52,255 bases of DNA, taken from positions 1 to 52,255 of the forward strand of contig CAZYSE010000002.1 of NCBI GenBank assembly GCA_964650085.1, given 5' to 3'. Position 1 is the first letter of the stretch. Each line of letters opens with the position of its first letter. Below are positions 24,150-32,888 of the stretch, piece by piece. This stretch comes from KLAP211 sp964650085 (GTDB lineage Bacteria; Patescibacteriota; Dojkabacteria; J137). The notes beneath the pieces are model-generated. The model was given only the letters and a program-made list of their open reading frames with translations. It had not been told where the DNA came from and searched no databases. A program made the position numbers and the translations under genes.

Positions 24150-26063
24150 ATGAATCACATTAGAAACTTTTGCATAATTGCACACATCGACCACGGCAAG
24201 TCTACTCTTGCAGACAGACTTATTGAACACACCGGTGCTGTTGTTCGTAGAGAAATGAAGGATAGGATGATGGACACTCTCGAGTTAGAACAGGAACGAG
24301 GTATTACTATAAAACTTCAAACCGCTAGGCTTGTATATCCGTATAAAGGCGATAAGGCAGAAAAGGGCGAATATATCTTGAACATGATCGATACTCCTGG
24401 ACATGTTGACTTTAGTTACGAAGTTTCGAGGTCTGTTGCTGCTTGCGAAGGTTGCCTCTTACTTGTTGATGCTACCCAAGGAATTCAAGCTCAAACTCTG
24501 ACTACAGTTTACAAAGCTATGGAATACAACCTCCAAATTATTCCTGTATTGAACAAGGTAGACATGGATATTGCCGAAGTTGATAGAGTAAAAAAAGAAA
24601 TGATCGATACTTTTGGTTTTAAAGATGAAGATATTATTCTTGCTTCTGGTAAATCAGGGATTGGAGTTCCCGAAATTCTAGATACTATTGTCGAAAAAGT
24701 TCCTGCTCCAGACAGAGATATGAGCATAATTTTTACGCCCGATTCTTCGTTTCCTACCCAACCAGCTAAAGCTGTAGTTTTCGACGCTTTTTATCACGAT
24801 TACAAAGGTGTAACGGCACTTGTTAAAGTATTATCTGGTGAATTTAAGTACGGGGACAAAATGTACTTGCTCGGAACCGATAATATTGTTGAACCAATAG
24901 AAGTTGGGTATTTAACTCCGAAAATGTTGAATTCAAAAGTGATTCACGAAGGTGAAGTAGGTTACATTGCAACAGGTTTTAAAGATATTCACAAAGTACA
25001 CTCTGGAGATACAATTACCAAGTTTTTGGATAACGATGCTCATCTTAAAATTACACCTTTGAGTGGTTACAAGTCCCCTAAGCCAATGGTGTTTGCGAGT
25101 TTATATCCTGTAGAAGCAAATGACTATGAACAATTCAAAGAAGCATTAGAAAAATTATCTTTGAACGATGCAGCTCTTACCTATGAGAAAGAATACTCAA
25201 CAGCGCTTGGAACAGGTTTTGTTTGCGGGTTCTTGGGATTGTTACACTTAGAAATTACTCAAGATAGATTGGAACGAGAATATGGAATCGATTTAATTGG
25301 AACTACGCCGACTGTAGAATTCCAAATCAAGTTATCCACAAATGATTACTCGAAGGTTAGTAATATCAATGTATCAAATATAAACGCAGAAACAAATATC
25401 GCAACAATTCGAACAGCAGCAGAATTTCCTGATGGAAGTTTGTTTACTGAAGTTTACGAACCGTGGGTTACGTTAGAAATATTGACTCCAGAAGAGTACA
25501 TTGGGCCAATCATGCAGTTGTGTCAAGAAAAACGAGGTGTGTACAAGTCTATGAGCTTTCTAACTAAAACAGCTTCGGAAATGAAACACGCAGTTTTAAA
25601 TTATGAAATGCCAACAGTTGAAATCATTGTTAACTTTTTTGATAAGTTGAAGTCAATTTCTCATGGATATGCCTCTATGGATTACGCATTTTTAGAGAAT
25701 CGAAAAGGCGATATTGTTAAGGTGGGTATGCTTGTAAATGAAGAACCTGTTGAAGCCTTATCTTTCTTAACGCATCGAACTAATGCAGCGAGACGAGGAA
25801 AAGATGTAGTTGAAAAATTGAAAGATATTATTCCAAAACAAAACTTCAAAGTGCCTATACAAGCTGCGATTGGTGGACAAATTATTGCTCGAGAGACTAT
25901 TCAAGCGTATAGAAAAGATGTTCTTTCGAAACTGTATGGTGGAGACGTTACTAGAAAATTGAAGCTCTTGGAGAAACAGAAAAAAGGAAAGAAAAAGATG
26001 AAGATGTTTGGAAGTGTTGAGATTCCAAAAGAAGCTTTCTTAGAGGCGTTGAAGGTAGATTAA
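24150..26063 (+). CDS. lepA: Elongation factor 4 (LepA) GTPase
   Basis: Ribosomal GTPase affecting translation fidelity and 30S assembly. P-loop AHIDHGKST (11-19), switch ERGITIKLQ, DTPGHVDF and NKVDMD are present. The LepA-specific C-terminal domain follows, with CQEKRGVYKSM and the final KLYGGDVTRKLKLLEKQKKG. Length 637 is slightly above the usual 600, due to a small insertion near residues 75-80 (YKGDKAEKGEY). A 33-bp relic matching its last codons occurs 1.7 kb downstream at 27721. A compound hairpin element starts three bases after its stop. Confidence 0.97.
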   Translation: MNHIRNFCIIAHIDHGKSTLADRLIEHTGAVVRREMKDRMMDTLELEQERGITIKLQTARLVYPYKGDKAEKGEYILNMIDTPGHVDFSYEVSRSVAACEGCLLLVDATQGIQAQTLTTVYKAMEYNLQIIPVLNKVDMDIAEVDRVKKEMIDTFGFKDEDIILASGKSGIGVPEILDTIVEKVPAPDRDMSIIFTPDSSFPTQPAKAVVFDAFYHDYKGVTALVKVLSGEFKYGDKMYLLGTDNIVEPIEVGYLTPKMLNSKVIHEGEVGYIATGFKDIHKVHSGDTITKFLDNDAHLKITPLSGYKSPKPMVFASLYPVEANDYEQFKEALEKLSLNDAALTYEKEYSTALGTGFVCGFLGLLHLEITQDRLEREYGIDLIGTTPTVEFQIKLSTNDYSKVSNINVSNINAETNIATIRTAAEFPDGSLFTEVYEPWVTLEILTPEEYIGPIMQLCQEKRGVYKSMSFLTKTASEMKHAVLNYEMPTVEIIVNFFDKLKSISHGYASMDYAFLENRKGDIVKVGMLVNEEPVEALSFLTHRTNAARRGKDVVEKLKDIIPKQNFKVPIQAAIGGQIIARETIQAYRKDVLSKLYGGDVTRKLKLLEKQKKGKKKMKMFGSVEIPKEAFLEALKVD

Positions 26064-26065
26064 AA

Positions 26066-26143
26066 GAACTCCCCTACTGAACAAGTATGTTCAGGTTTCC
26101 CCTCTTTTGAAGAGGGGATCCCGATTCATCGGGTGGGGAGTTC
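26066..26143. repeat. Cloverleaf-shaped compound inverted repeat
   Basis: Outer 9-bp stem GAACTCCCC (26066-26074)/GGGGAGTTC (26135-26143) encloses three perfect hairpins: CTGAAC/GTTCAG (26077-26094), CCCCTCTT/AAGAGGGG (26099-26117) and CCCGAT/ATCGGG (26120-26133). There is no T-run on either strand, so it is not a standard terminator. Elements of this shape resemble dispersed intergenic repeats or MITEs. Confidence 0.75.
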
Positions 26144-26173
26144 GTGTATACTATCGAATCTTAAATCTACTAT

Positions 26174-27193
26174 ATGAATTATAAAGAAAACAAAAATGAC
26201 AGCGAACAAATAGAATGGTTGGATTTGCAGATTCCTCTAGAACCACTTGGTATTAAGCCCGTTGTGGAAAAGATTAGAAAACTAAATGACTTTTTTGCGA
26301 AGTTCTATGAGTTCCGAGATGATCTTTTAGTTAATACCAACCAGGTATACTACAGAGTTAACGAACAAATTCGGCAGGATTATACGGAGGCTCGTTATCA
26401 GTTGCTCTCTAGAAGTGATTGGGATCAACTATTAGCCGAAAAGCGATACGGAAAGATTACTGAAGTAATCCGGGGTGCAAACGACAAAATAAACTCAATT
26501 ATTCACACTATTCAAGAAGCTGCCCGACAAGAGAGCTTTATATTTTCTTACATACTAGGTAGTAATAAAGATGTAGATAATTTAAAGTCGACACTAACTA
26601 ATCTAAATAAACAGGCCTTGCATAATTTAGAGGATATCGAAAAACTTAAAACTAATGCGCTTGCGCTTGAGTCTAATTATATAAGCGAAAGTCAACAAAC
26701 ATTTCTAAAATCATACGAGAATCAGTTTAACGACTTTGCGAACGGACATAGAAAGCAAGCATTTGTTTGGTTAGTCGTTTTGATTGCGGCATTAATTATT
26801 TCTCCTGTAGTAATTGCCTTTCTAACGCAACATGTCGATTGGACACTCTGGTCTCAAAAAGTTAATGAAGATCTACGACAGGTTTTGAGAGTACCTATAT
26901 TTGTCGTTTGTACAAGTTTTTATGCATGGTTTATATTCTTTTTAAGCAAAAACTATTCAGTCAACAGAAATCAGCAAATAATATACAGACAGAAACATAC
27001 AATGGTCATCACGTATATCCCCTTCATACAGTCAATCCAATCTGTAGACGTTGAAAGAGGGTTGCTTTCCGTAGAAATAGGTAAAGTGATATTTAATGTA
27101 GTGCCATCAGGACTTGTTAAGCAAACAGGCGAAGCTGACGACACAACACCCTCTGGAGTTGTGGAACTTGCAAGACTTATTAATGGTAAATAA
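26174..27193 (+). CDS. Unrecognised two-helix membrane protein with a coiled-coil N-domain
   Basis: 339 residues. Residues 25-195 are long amphipathic helices (IRKLNDFFAKFYEFRDDLL, LTNLNKQALHNLEDIEKLKT), then two membrane helices (about 197-217 and 240-258), with a small beta-rich cytoplasmic C-terminus. No homologue is recognised. It may be a membrane scaffold or mechanosensitive-like protein, but nothing proves it. It is convergent with a small membrane-protein gene 29 bp away. Confidence 0.6.
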   Translation: MNYKENKNDSEQIEWLDLQIPLEPLGIKPVVEKIRKLNDFFAKFYEFRDDLLVNTNQVYYRVNEQIRQDYTEARYQLLSRSDWDQLLAEKRYGKITEVIRGANDKINSIIHTIQEAARQESFIFSYILGSNKDVDNLKSTLTNLNKQALHNLEDIEKLKTNALALESNYISESQQTFLKSYENQFNDFANGHRKQAFVWLVVLIAALIISPVVIAFLTQHVDWTLWSQKVNEDLRQVLRVPIFVVCTSFYAWFIFFLSKNYSVNRNQQIIYRQKHTMVITYIPFIQSIQSVDVERGLLSVEIGKVIFNVVPSGLVKQTGEADDTTPSGVVELARLINGK

Positions 27194-27222
27194 AAAGGCA
27201 GATGCTTATTAGCGAACAAAAA

Positions 27223-27606
27223 CTAAGCTTTTAGTCTTATCATGCTATTAACTAAGTAGTCTAACTCACTTTCTGTGAAAAAATGTAATACCTTACCAGT
27301 TAATTGTTCCCAGATTGCACCTATTAAAATTATAGGTAATAAGCCATAACTAAGTACAGTCAATAACGTCGTAACCAGTGCTTCGAAAAAGCTAACGTTT
27401 AAGTTTGCATTATCAAAAAAGCTCATACTTAAAAGAAAAGCTATCATCACTGTCACTACACCTAGGATAAATAGTTTTCCTAGGAAACCTTTGAGGGTGA
27501 AAGCTTTTGTTGTGATGTAGAGTTCCTGTGTATCTGGCAGTTGTTCACATTGTCCATATGCATACTTCACCGCTTCAATATACTCATAATTAGTGTGTTT
27601 ACTCAC
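27223..27606 (-). CDS. Small membrane protein with two or three helices
   Basis: 127 residues with hydrophobic segments at about 38-62 and 78-103, and polar ends. There is no signal peptide and no family recognised. It sits between an unrelated plus-strand membrane gene and the lepA/NTP-transferase scar, and may belong to material that arrived with that rearrangement; this is speculative. Confidence 0.55.
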   Translation of the reverse strand: MSKHTNYEYIEAVKYAYGQCEQLPDTQELYITTKAFTLKGFLGKLFILGVVTVMIAFLLSMSFFDNANLNVSFFEALVTTLLTVLSYGLLPIILIGAIWEQLTGKVLHFFTESELDYLVNSMIRLKA

Positions 27607-27688
27607 AAGTTTCTTTTCTAAATATAAGGATTCTACAATAATTTAATATGCGTCGCTAGTATATAATATCTTTCCTTAAACTCTCATT

Positions 27689-27753
27689 ATGAAAATCATC
27701 GTATTCGCGGGAGGTATAGGGAAGCGTTCTTGGAGGCGTTGAAGGTGGATTAG
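27689..27753 (+). pseudogene. Scar: start of a sugar-nucleotidyltransferase gene joined to a lepA tail
   Basis: An ATG at 27689 begins MKIIVFAGGIGKRSW, the first residues of a nucleotide-sugar transferase (GGxGxRxW), with its own TATAAT-like promoter upstream. From 27721 the DNA is GAAGCGTTCTTGGAGGCGTT and so on to 27753, which in another frame encodes EAFLEALKVD and a stop. This is the exact C-terminus of LepA, with 29 of 33 bases identical and all four differences synonymous. The frames disagree, so no protein is made. Confidence 0.75.
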
Positions 27754-28820
27754 ACTCCCTTTTCTAATCTTTGGAGAATCTCTTTTACATCTCCAGATCT
27801 ATCTTTTCTACACACAAATAATGCTTCGTCTGTATCCACGATAACTAAATTATCAACTCCAAGGGTCGCAATGAGCTTACCCTTTCTGCCTTTAATTAGT
27901 GAATTGGTTGTGTCGATATCTAAGATATCACCATCCTTGTAATTTAAACTTTTTCCTTGCGAAAAATATTCATACACAGAATCCCATGTACCCACATCTG
28001 TCCATCTAAAAGGTAGCATAAATACGGCACCAGATTCCTCAAAAATATGACTGGTCACCTCTTCAATATTTCCAGGATTAGGAATTTCTGAATACAGTTT
28101 TTCTGTTAACTCCTCTTCGTTATTCTTTCCGAATGTATCTCTAATTTCAATCATCTTTTCGTACCAATCGTTATGAAATTCTTTTGTAGCTTCCAGTAGT
28201 AAATCAGAATACCAGCTTAAATGATTACAGTGTATTACCACATGATAGTTATCCACCATTGTTTTAGTTTCCTCAAATGTAGGCAATCTACCAAGAAATT
28301 TTTCGACTTCAAATATCTCAAGATTACCTTCAGAATCAATCTGCTTTGATAACTGAAAATAATCTACGCCCATTACAGGGTAAAGCGGGTTACGTACCCC
28401 GGTAGTTATTTTTTTATGTGTCGATACAAATTTGTCTACCTCTCTAATCATTTCAAGAAATTTGTGGTTTGGTTCTCTCAAGCAATCTGATTGGACTACA
28501 AAAAATGGTTCGCCAGGATACATATAGTCTGTTTTCATTGCTGAATAAAGAGTTCCTGGGCCTTGATTCTTCTTCGCATCTGGTTCGGCAATAATATTTT
28601 TTCTCAAAATTTCTGGGGTTTGAGTTAGAACAAAGTCAACATACTTTTTCTTTGTGGAAATTATTATATCTTCAAGATTAAAACCTTCTAGTAATCCGTA
28701 TACTGTAGTTTGAAATAGAGTTTGCTCACCTATTACTGCTTGAAACTGCTTAGGCTTATCTTCTGTGCTGTATGGCCACATTTTTGTGCCTTGTCCTCCT
28801 GCTAGTACAATTATTTTCAT
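27750..28820 (-). CDS. manC: Mannose-1-phosphate guanylyltransferase-like nucleotidyltransferase
   Basis: Makes GDP-mannose (or a related NDP-sugar) for surface glycans. The signature GGQGTKMWP (8-16) and DKPKQFQ follow the ManC pattern; the middle contains MLPFRWTDVGTWDSVYEYF, typical of the GMP/phosphomannose group. 356 residues without the isomerase domain, so it is monofunctional. It is the last gene of a five-gene operon. Its stop codon lies inside the lepA-tail scar, so its last codons mark a rearrangement end-point. Confidence 0.88.
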   Translation of the reverse strand: MKIIVLAGGQGTKMWPYSTEDKPKQFQAVIGEQTLFQTTVYGLLEGFNLEDIIISTKKKYVDFVLTQTPEILRKNIIAEPDAKKNQGPGTLYSAMKTDYMYPGEPFFVVQSDCLREPNHKFLEMIREVDKFVSTHKKITTGVRNPLYPVMGVDYFQLSKQIDSEGNLEIFEVEKFLGRLPTFEETKTMVDNYHVVIHCNHLSWYSDLLLEATKEFHNDWYEKMIEIRDTFGKNNEEELTEKLYSEIPNPGNIEEVTSHIFEESGAVFMLPFRWTDVGTWDSVYEYFSQGKSLNYKDGDILDIDTTNSLIKGRKGKLIATLGVDNLVIVDTDEALFVCRKDRSGDVKEILQRLEKGV

Positions 28821-28826
28821 AGTTTT

Positions 28827-29288
28827 TTAATTAAACTCTAATGTAAACTTATAACCCAAATTTTCTCCAACCAATTCTTTGTTAACAAACTTTAACTGTT
28901 TTGGAGTAATTTTAAATACCCCAATCTTGTCTCCGTTTGCAGTCTCTTCTGCGTTGTACTTATCGGGAGTATCGGTCCACTCATTTATAAACCACTGTAC
29001 TTTATCAACATCCGTAACTCTTTCAATAGTTCCCCATGCTTGAACGGCTTCTTTATCCCCGTGTTGATCTTGTGGAGAGTCGGCAACTGTAAAAGCGACT
29101 TTATTATTTTTCAAACTTTGCTGAACATGAATTGTGGATAATGCAGAGTAAAAATATACATTAAAATCTTTATCGATTACATACCATACTGTACATATCC
29201 AAGGATGACTATCGTCTGATGTACCAAGAACCACTTGCTTTCTAGATTTTAAATAGTTGTGTATGTACTCTCGTAGCTCCATAAACAA
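28827..29288 (-). CDS. FMN-binding split-barrel (pyridoxamine 5'-phosphate oxidase-like) protein
   Basis: 153 residues. KQVVLGTSDDSHPWICTVWY, followed by VYFYSALSTIHVQQSLKNN and VQAWGTIERV, trace the PPOX/flavin reductase-like split barrel. Such proteins bind FMN, F420 or heme. The second-gene spacing (6 bp before manC, 0 bp after the GATase) places it in the same operon. Substrate unknown; a redox function is inferred from the fold and the neighbouring flavoprotein. Confidence 0.78.
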   Translation of the reverse strand: MFMELREYIHNYLKSRKQVVLGTSDDSHPWICTVWYVIDKDFNVYFYSALSTIHVQQSLKNNKVAFTVADSPQDQHGDKEAVQAWGTIERVTDVDKVQWFINEWTDTPDKYNAEETANGDKIGVFKITPKQLKFVNKELVGENLGYKFTLEFN

Positions 29289-29834
29289 TTATATCAAAGT
29301 CGACATTAATGAATTAAATATTTCATCCCCCTCAGATAGTTCCGCAAATCTTTCTGGATGAAATTGAAATCCTATTTGATTCTTAGACTTATGCTTTACA
29401 ACTTCAATGCATTCTTCAGATTCTGCAAGGATTTCTAATTCCTGTGGAACTTCCTTAACTGCCCACTTGTGAGTTTCTACTGCAGTAAAAGTACGTCCGT
29501 TTGTTAAAGTAATTGTTGTAATATTGTTTTCTGGGCGTAATAATCGTGTAACCTCAGCTCCGTATGATTTAGCAATCAACTGGAATCCAAAACAGATACC
29601 CACAATGGTTTTATCGGTTGTTCTTATGAATTCGTAGATATGCTCAAACTCTTTTTCATTACTGTTAACGTTGTATTCGCTGCTACCCGAGAAAACTACT
29701 ATGTCAGCAGTCACGTTTTCGGGATAAAAGTACTCTACTCGATCTATTGTCACAGTTCCCCACCTTGACAATAGCTTTTCCAGTTCTGAAATGTACTTCG
29801 TTCCGTTGTCTACAAGTAAAATTGATTTGTTCAT
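29289..29834 (-). CDS. Class I glutamine amidotransferase-like protein
   Basis: 181 residues. Nucleophile C81 in IVGICFGFQL, and the His-Glu pair H159/E161 in GFQFHPERF, complete the catalytic triad, so glutaminase activity is plausible. The fold is the bare GATase1 domain without a synthetase partner in the window. In such an arrangement it may donate ammonia to an unlinked enzyme or act as a gamma-glutamyl hydrolase. Its start overlaps the stop of the oxidoreductase gene by one base, and it abuts the FMN-barrel gene. Confidence 0.82.
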   Translation of the reverse strand: MNKSILLVDNGTKYISELEKLLSRWGTVTIDRVEYFYPENVTADIVVFSGSSEYNVNSNEKEFEHIYEFIRTTDKTIVGICFGFQLIAKSYGAEVTRLLRPENNITTITLTNGRTFTAVETHKWAVKEVPQELEILAESEECIEVVKHKSKNQIGFQFHPERFAELSEGDEIFNSLMSTLI

Positions 29835-30538
29835 TAATATTTCTCTCCGAAAACGTTCATATATCCTTTAATTAACAACATTGTTCTCACATCTTCAACC
29901 ATTTCTGGATTGCCGCAAATGTAAAATTCATCTGTTTTACTATAGTTCACCAAATTTTGTTCAAGGTATTTTGTCACTCGTCCATTGAAGAATAATGCAT
30001 CTGGGAACTTTTCAGTATTTGGATTCTCCTGCTTGGTAATGCATTGAATGTACTTAAAATTTAGGTTTATGTATTGTGCAAAAAAATCATAACTTATTTC
30101 GTTCTCAAAAAAACGACAACCAAAAAGGAAATCAATTTGAATATTCTGAATTTCGCTTTTGTTTTTTAGCTGGTCCACCATTGGATAAAATGGAGCAACA
30201 CCAGATCCTGTGGAGATAAAAACCTTCTTGTTCTCTGTTGGCTTTAGTGTAAATCTTCCATATGGTCCGACTATCAAGTTTTCTGCGCCTACTTGGACTT
30301 CCTCAAAATATTTCGAAGCGATTCCTCCTGGAATTGTGTCTATTAGAAACCAGATACCGCCTTCTTCAACTTTAAATATTGAGTAAGCTCTTCGATGCGT
30401 TGGGGTTGTTTGAATTCCTACGTACTGTCCTGGCTGAAAAGTGAAGTTTGGGTCTATTGAATACTTAAGTAGATAAGTAGTTTCCGCGATTTGTGTTTTT
30501 TCTAAAAGTTTTTCTGTTTTGTTATAAAAGTTCAGCAT
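29834..30538 (-). CDS. Ferredoxin reductase-type FAD/NAD(P)H oxidoreductase
   Basis: 234 residues. FAD-domain motif RRAYSIFKV, then LIVGPYGRFTL, NAD(P) motif VFISTGSGVAPFYPMV and the C-terminal FYICGNPEMVEDV are in family order. There is no fused ferredoxin domain; a separate single-cluster ferredoxin is encoded at 35.7-36.0 kb. It transfers electrons between NAD(P)H and a ferredoxin- or flavodoxin-type partner. It is coupled by one-base overlaps to both neighbours. Confidence 0.9.
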   Translation of the reverse strand: MLNFYNKTEKLLEKTQIAETTYLLKYSIDPNFTFQPGQYVGIQTTPTHRRAYSIFKVEEGGIWFLIDTIPGGIASKYFEEVQVGAENLIVGPYGRFTLKPTENKKVFISTGSGVAPFYPMVDQLKNKSEIQNIQIDFLFGCRFFENEISYDFFAQYINLNFKYIQCITKQENPNTEKFPDALFFNGRVTKYLEQNLVNYSKTDEFYICGNPEMVEDVRTMLLIKGYMNVFGEKY

Positions 30539-31350
30539 TATCCAAAAAGTGTAAGTTCTGTTAAATATTCATACTCGTCTAAGTATGCTGTAATTGTTCT
30601 TCCAATTATATAATTAATATCAAAAGCTTTGTTATTCTGATTTTCGATTATCAAATACCTTCCCCGTAATCCTTTGAAAGTCCCTACTAGATTTAGATTA
30701 TCACTTATGATTGTGTAGTCTTCAGGATAGAAATATGCTGAAGTTAAATCTACAACTTGCGGCTTTTCTGAGATATTAAGAATATCGAACTTGGATTCAA
30801 ATATTTTTTCTACATTTTCCGAGTTCGGTTTAATTCCTAAATATTTTGACTTGTGCACGGATTTGACGGCTGTTGTTAGGTTTAATTTGATGGATGTATC
30901 TTTTTCCTTTTTTGGAATCTCAAAACCGTCTGCAGAATCAATAAATGAATAAAATTGAGCGTCCTGTTCAAGCAAACGGGTTTCACCTCGATCGATATTT
31001 GCTGTTCCTACTTTTAGAATTCCTGGTTCAAAATATGCTAGGTAAAGAAAATGTTTCTTTCTGAGATATTCGTTCATGCTTTCGTTCGGAGTTGCATTCA
31101 TAAAAAAGGCAGACTTGAATCCGATTGCTCTTTCGCAATCATCACAAAGAACAGCCTTGTCACCGATCTTATTATTTCTTATGCACTTATTGTACTTACT
31201 GTTCTGAAAATATCCTGGGCAGAATTTTTCGCTAGAAAGCACAAAGTTGAATTGATACGATTCGAGTGGAATAGTCGTAAGAGTTTCGTTTTCTAGTAAA
31301 TCTAGATAAACCTTACGATCTGATTTGTAGTAAATGTCAAAAATCTTCAT
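30538..31350 (-). CDS. DUF2797-like protein with a Cys4 site
   Basis: 270 residues. C44, C56, C69 and C72 form a probable zinc site, followed by LYLAYFEPGILKVGTANIDR and RLLEQDAQFYSFI, which match the DUF2797 core (KVG, R..dQGA). The core resembles a GIY-YIG-like fold, but nuclease activity is not shown. It is the first gene of the five-gene operon (DUF2797, oxidoreductase, GATase, FMN barrel, ManC-like). DUF2797 is uncharacterised; the context hints at a redox or modification role. Confidence 0.75.
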   Translation of the reverse strand: MKIFDIYYKSDRKVYLDLLENETLTTIPLESYQFNFVLSSEKFCPGYFQNSKYNKCIRNNKIGDKAVLCDDCERAIGFKSAFFMNATPNESMNEYLRKKHFLYLAYFEPGILKVGTANIDRGETRLLEQDAQFYSFIDSADGFEIPKKEKDTSIKLNLTTAVKSVHKSKYLGIKPNSENVEKIFESKFDILNISEKPQVVDLTSAYFYPEDYTIISDNLNLVGTFKGLRGRYLIIENQNNKAFDINYIIGRTITAYLDEYEYLTELTLFG

Positions 31351-31403
31351 AAATCTGAAATGTTAAATTTTTAAGATTTAGGATTTGAGATTTGTAAATT
31401 TGG
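31351..31403 (+). repeat. Heptameric intergenic repeat
   Basis: Units TAAGATT, TAGGATT, TGAGATT and TGTAAAT run in 7-bp phase through the spacer between the DUF2797 operon start and the sufB stop. Confidence 0.55.
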
Positions 31404-31408
31404 AGGCC

Positions 31409-32764
31409 TTAGCCGACACTTCCTTTCATCGACAATTTGATCAATTCGTTCATTTCCATCGCATATTCCATCGGTAGCTCTTTTGCTATTGGTTCCACAA
31501 AACCAGCGACGATTAGTCCCCCTGCTTCTTCCTCTGTTAGCCCTCTACTCATTAGATAATAAAGTTGAGATTCGCTAACTCTTGAGACACTTGCTTCATG
31601 CTCCACTCTAGCCAATTTTTCGTTGATTTCGTTGTATGGGTAAGTATCTGTTTGTGAAATGTTATCTAATATTAATGCGTCACAAACAACTTTCACTTTT
31701 GCATTCTTGGCTCCTTTTGTAACTTTCACTAACCCTCGATAACTAGTCCTGCCTCCGTTTTTACAAATTGACTTAGTTGTAATTACTCCACTTGTATTTT
31801 TTCCAATGTGGATTAGTTTAGCTCCTGAATCTAAATGCTGACCTTTATCTGCAACTGCTATCGACAAAATTTCTCCATGTGACCTATTTCCAACCAAAAC
31901 AACGCTTGGATACTTCATAGTCTTCTTTGAGCCCATGTTGCAGTCTACCCATTCAATTGTTGCATCGTCATAGGCTAAGCCTCGCTGTGTTACCAAGTTA
32001 TAAACATTTTTTGACCAGTTTTGGATTGTTGTGTATCGAATTCTCGCCCCTTTTAATGCAATCAATTCTATAACACCTGAGTGTAAAACATCTGTTGAAT
32101 AAGTTGGTGCGGAGCAGCCTTCAACATATTGTACTTCTGCACCTTCATCCGCAATGATTAAAGTTCTTTCAAACTGACCCAAGTTTGCAGTTTTTATGTA
32201 GAAATACGCTTGTAACGGAACTTGGACCTTTACTCCTTTCGGAACATATACGAAACTTCCTCCACTCCAACACGCCGTATTTAAAGCGGCGTATTTGTTA
32301 TCTGTATACGGAATTGATTTGCCGAACCATTTTTGAAACAACTCTGGATATTTTTTAATCGCAGTGTCTGTATCTGTAAAAATTACACCTTGCTTCTCCC
32401 AAATTTCTTTAACCCTGCCGTACACAACACTTGAGTCATACTGTGTCTCTACTCCGGCTAGAAATTTTCTTTCTGCTTGTGGAATTTTCAACTTATCGAA
32501 AGTGTCTTTCATCTCATCAGGTACTTCGTCCCAGGTTCGTGTTTTTTTAGATTCAGGAGTTACGTAAAAACGAATGTCGTCTTCCTTTAATTCAGATAAA
32601 TCCGCTCCCCAAGCCGGCAAAACTCTTTCTGTATAGTGGTCGTAGGCTTTTAAACGTATTTCAGTCATCCAGTCCGGCTCTTCTTTAAATAGAGATAAAG
32701 CTTCAACTACTTCTCTACTTAGTCCGGGTTTCGATAAAATTTCTTTTGCCTTTGTAATATTCAT
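31409..32764 (-). CDS. sufB: Fe-S cluster assembly scaffold protein SufB
   Basis: Component of the SUF Fe-S assembly complex. CSAPTYSTDVLHSGVIEL, RYTTIQNWSKNVYNLVTQRG and the MGSKKTMKYPS segment are diagnostic of SufB. Length 451 is a little shorter than E. coli SufB (495). SufC, SufD, SufS and SufU are not adjacent, so it is a lone sufB in this window. It is divergent from the fibre-protein gene. TATAAT (TGGTATAAT) lies six nt before its start, giving a leaderless mRNA. Confidence 0.95.
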   Translation of the reverse strand: MNITKAKEILSKPGLSREVVEALSLFKEEPDWMTEIRLKAYDHYTERVLPAWGADLSELKEDDIRFYVTPESKKTRTWDEVPDEMKDTFDKLKIPQAERKFLAGVETQYDSSVVYGRVKEIWEKQGVIFTDTDTAIKKYPELFQKWFGKSIPYTDNKYAALNTACWSGGSFVYVPKGVKVQVPLQAYFYIKTANLGQFERTLIIADEGAEVQYVEGCSAPTYSTDVLHSGVIELIALKGARIRYTTIQNWSKNVYNLVTQRGLAYDDATIEWVDCNMGSKKTMKYPSVVLVGNRSHGEILSIAVADKGQHLDSGAKLIHIGKNTSGVITTKSICKNGGRTSYRGLVKVTKGAKNAKVKVVCDALILDNISQTDTYPYNEINEKLARVEHEASVSRVSESQLYYLMSRGLTEEEAGGLIVAGFVEPIAKELPMEYAMEMNELIKLSMKGSVG

Positions 32765-32770
32765 TATTTG

Positions 32771-32776
32771 ATTATA
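32771..32776 (-). promoter_or_regulatory. Extended -10 of sufB, leaderless arrangement
   Basis: TGGTATAAT on the minus strand with exactly six nt before the ATG at 32764. This is the clearest example of the pattern in the window. Confidence 0.65.
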
Positions 32777-32888
32777 CCACTTGAGAAATCGATGAAAGTT
32801 TCTGATTCAAAAATTGAAATTTGTGTTGCAATACAATGTCTTTAAGTTTTGTGACCTCTATATTGAAAGAAGTTATTAATATATTTTT

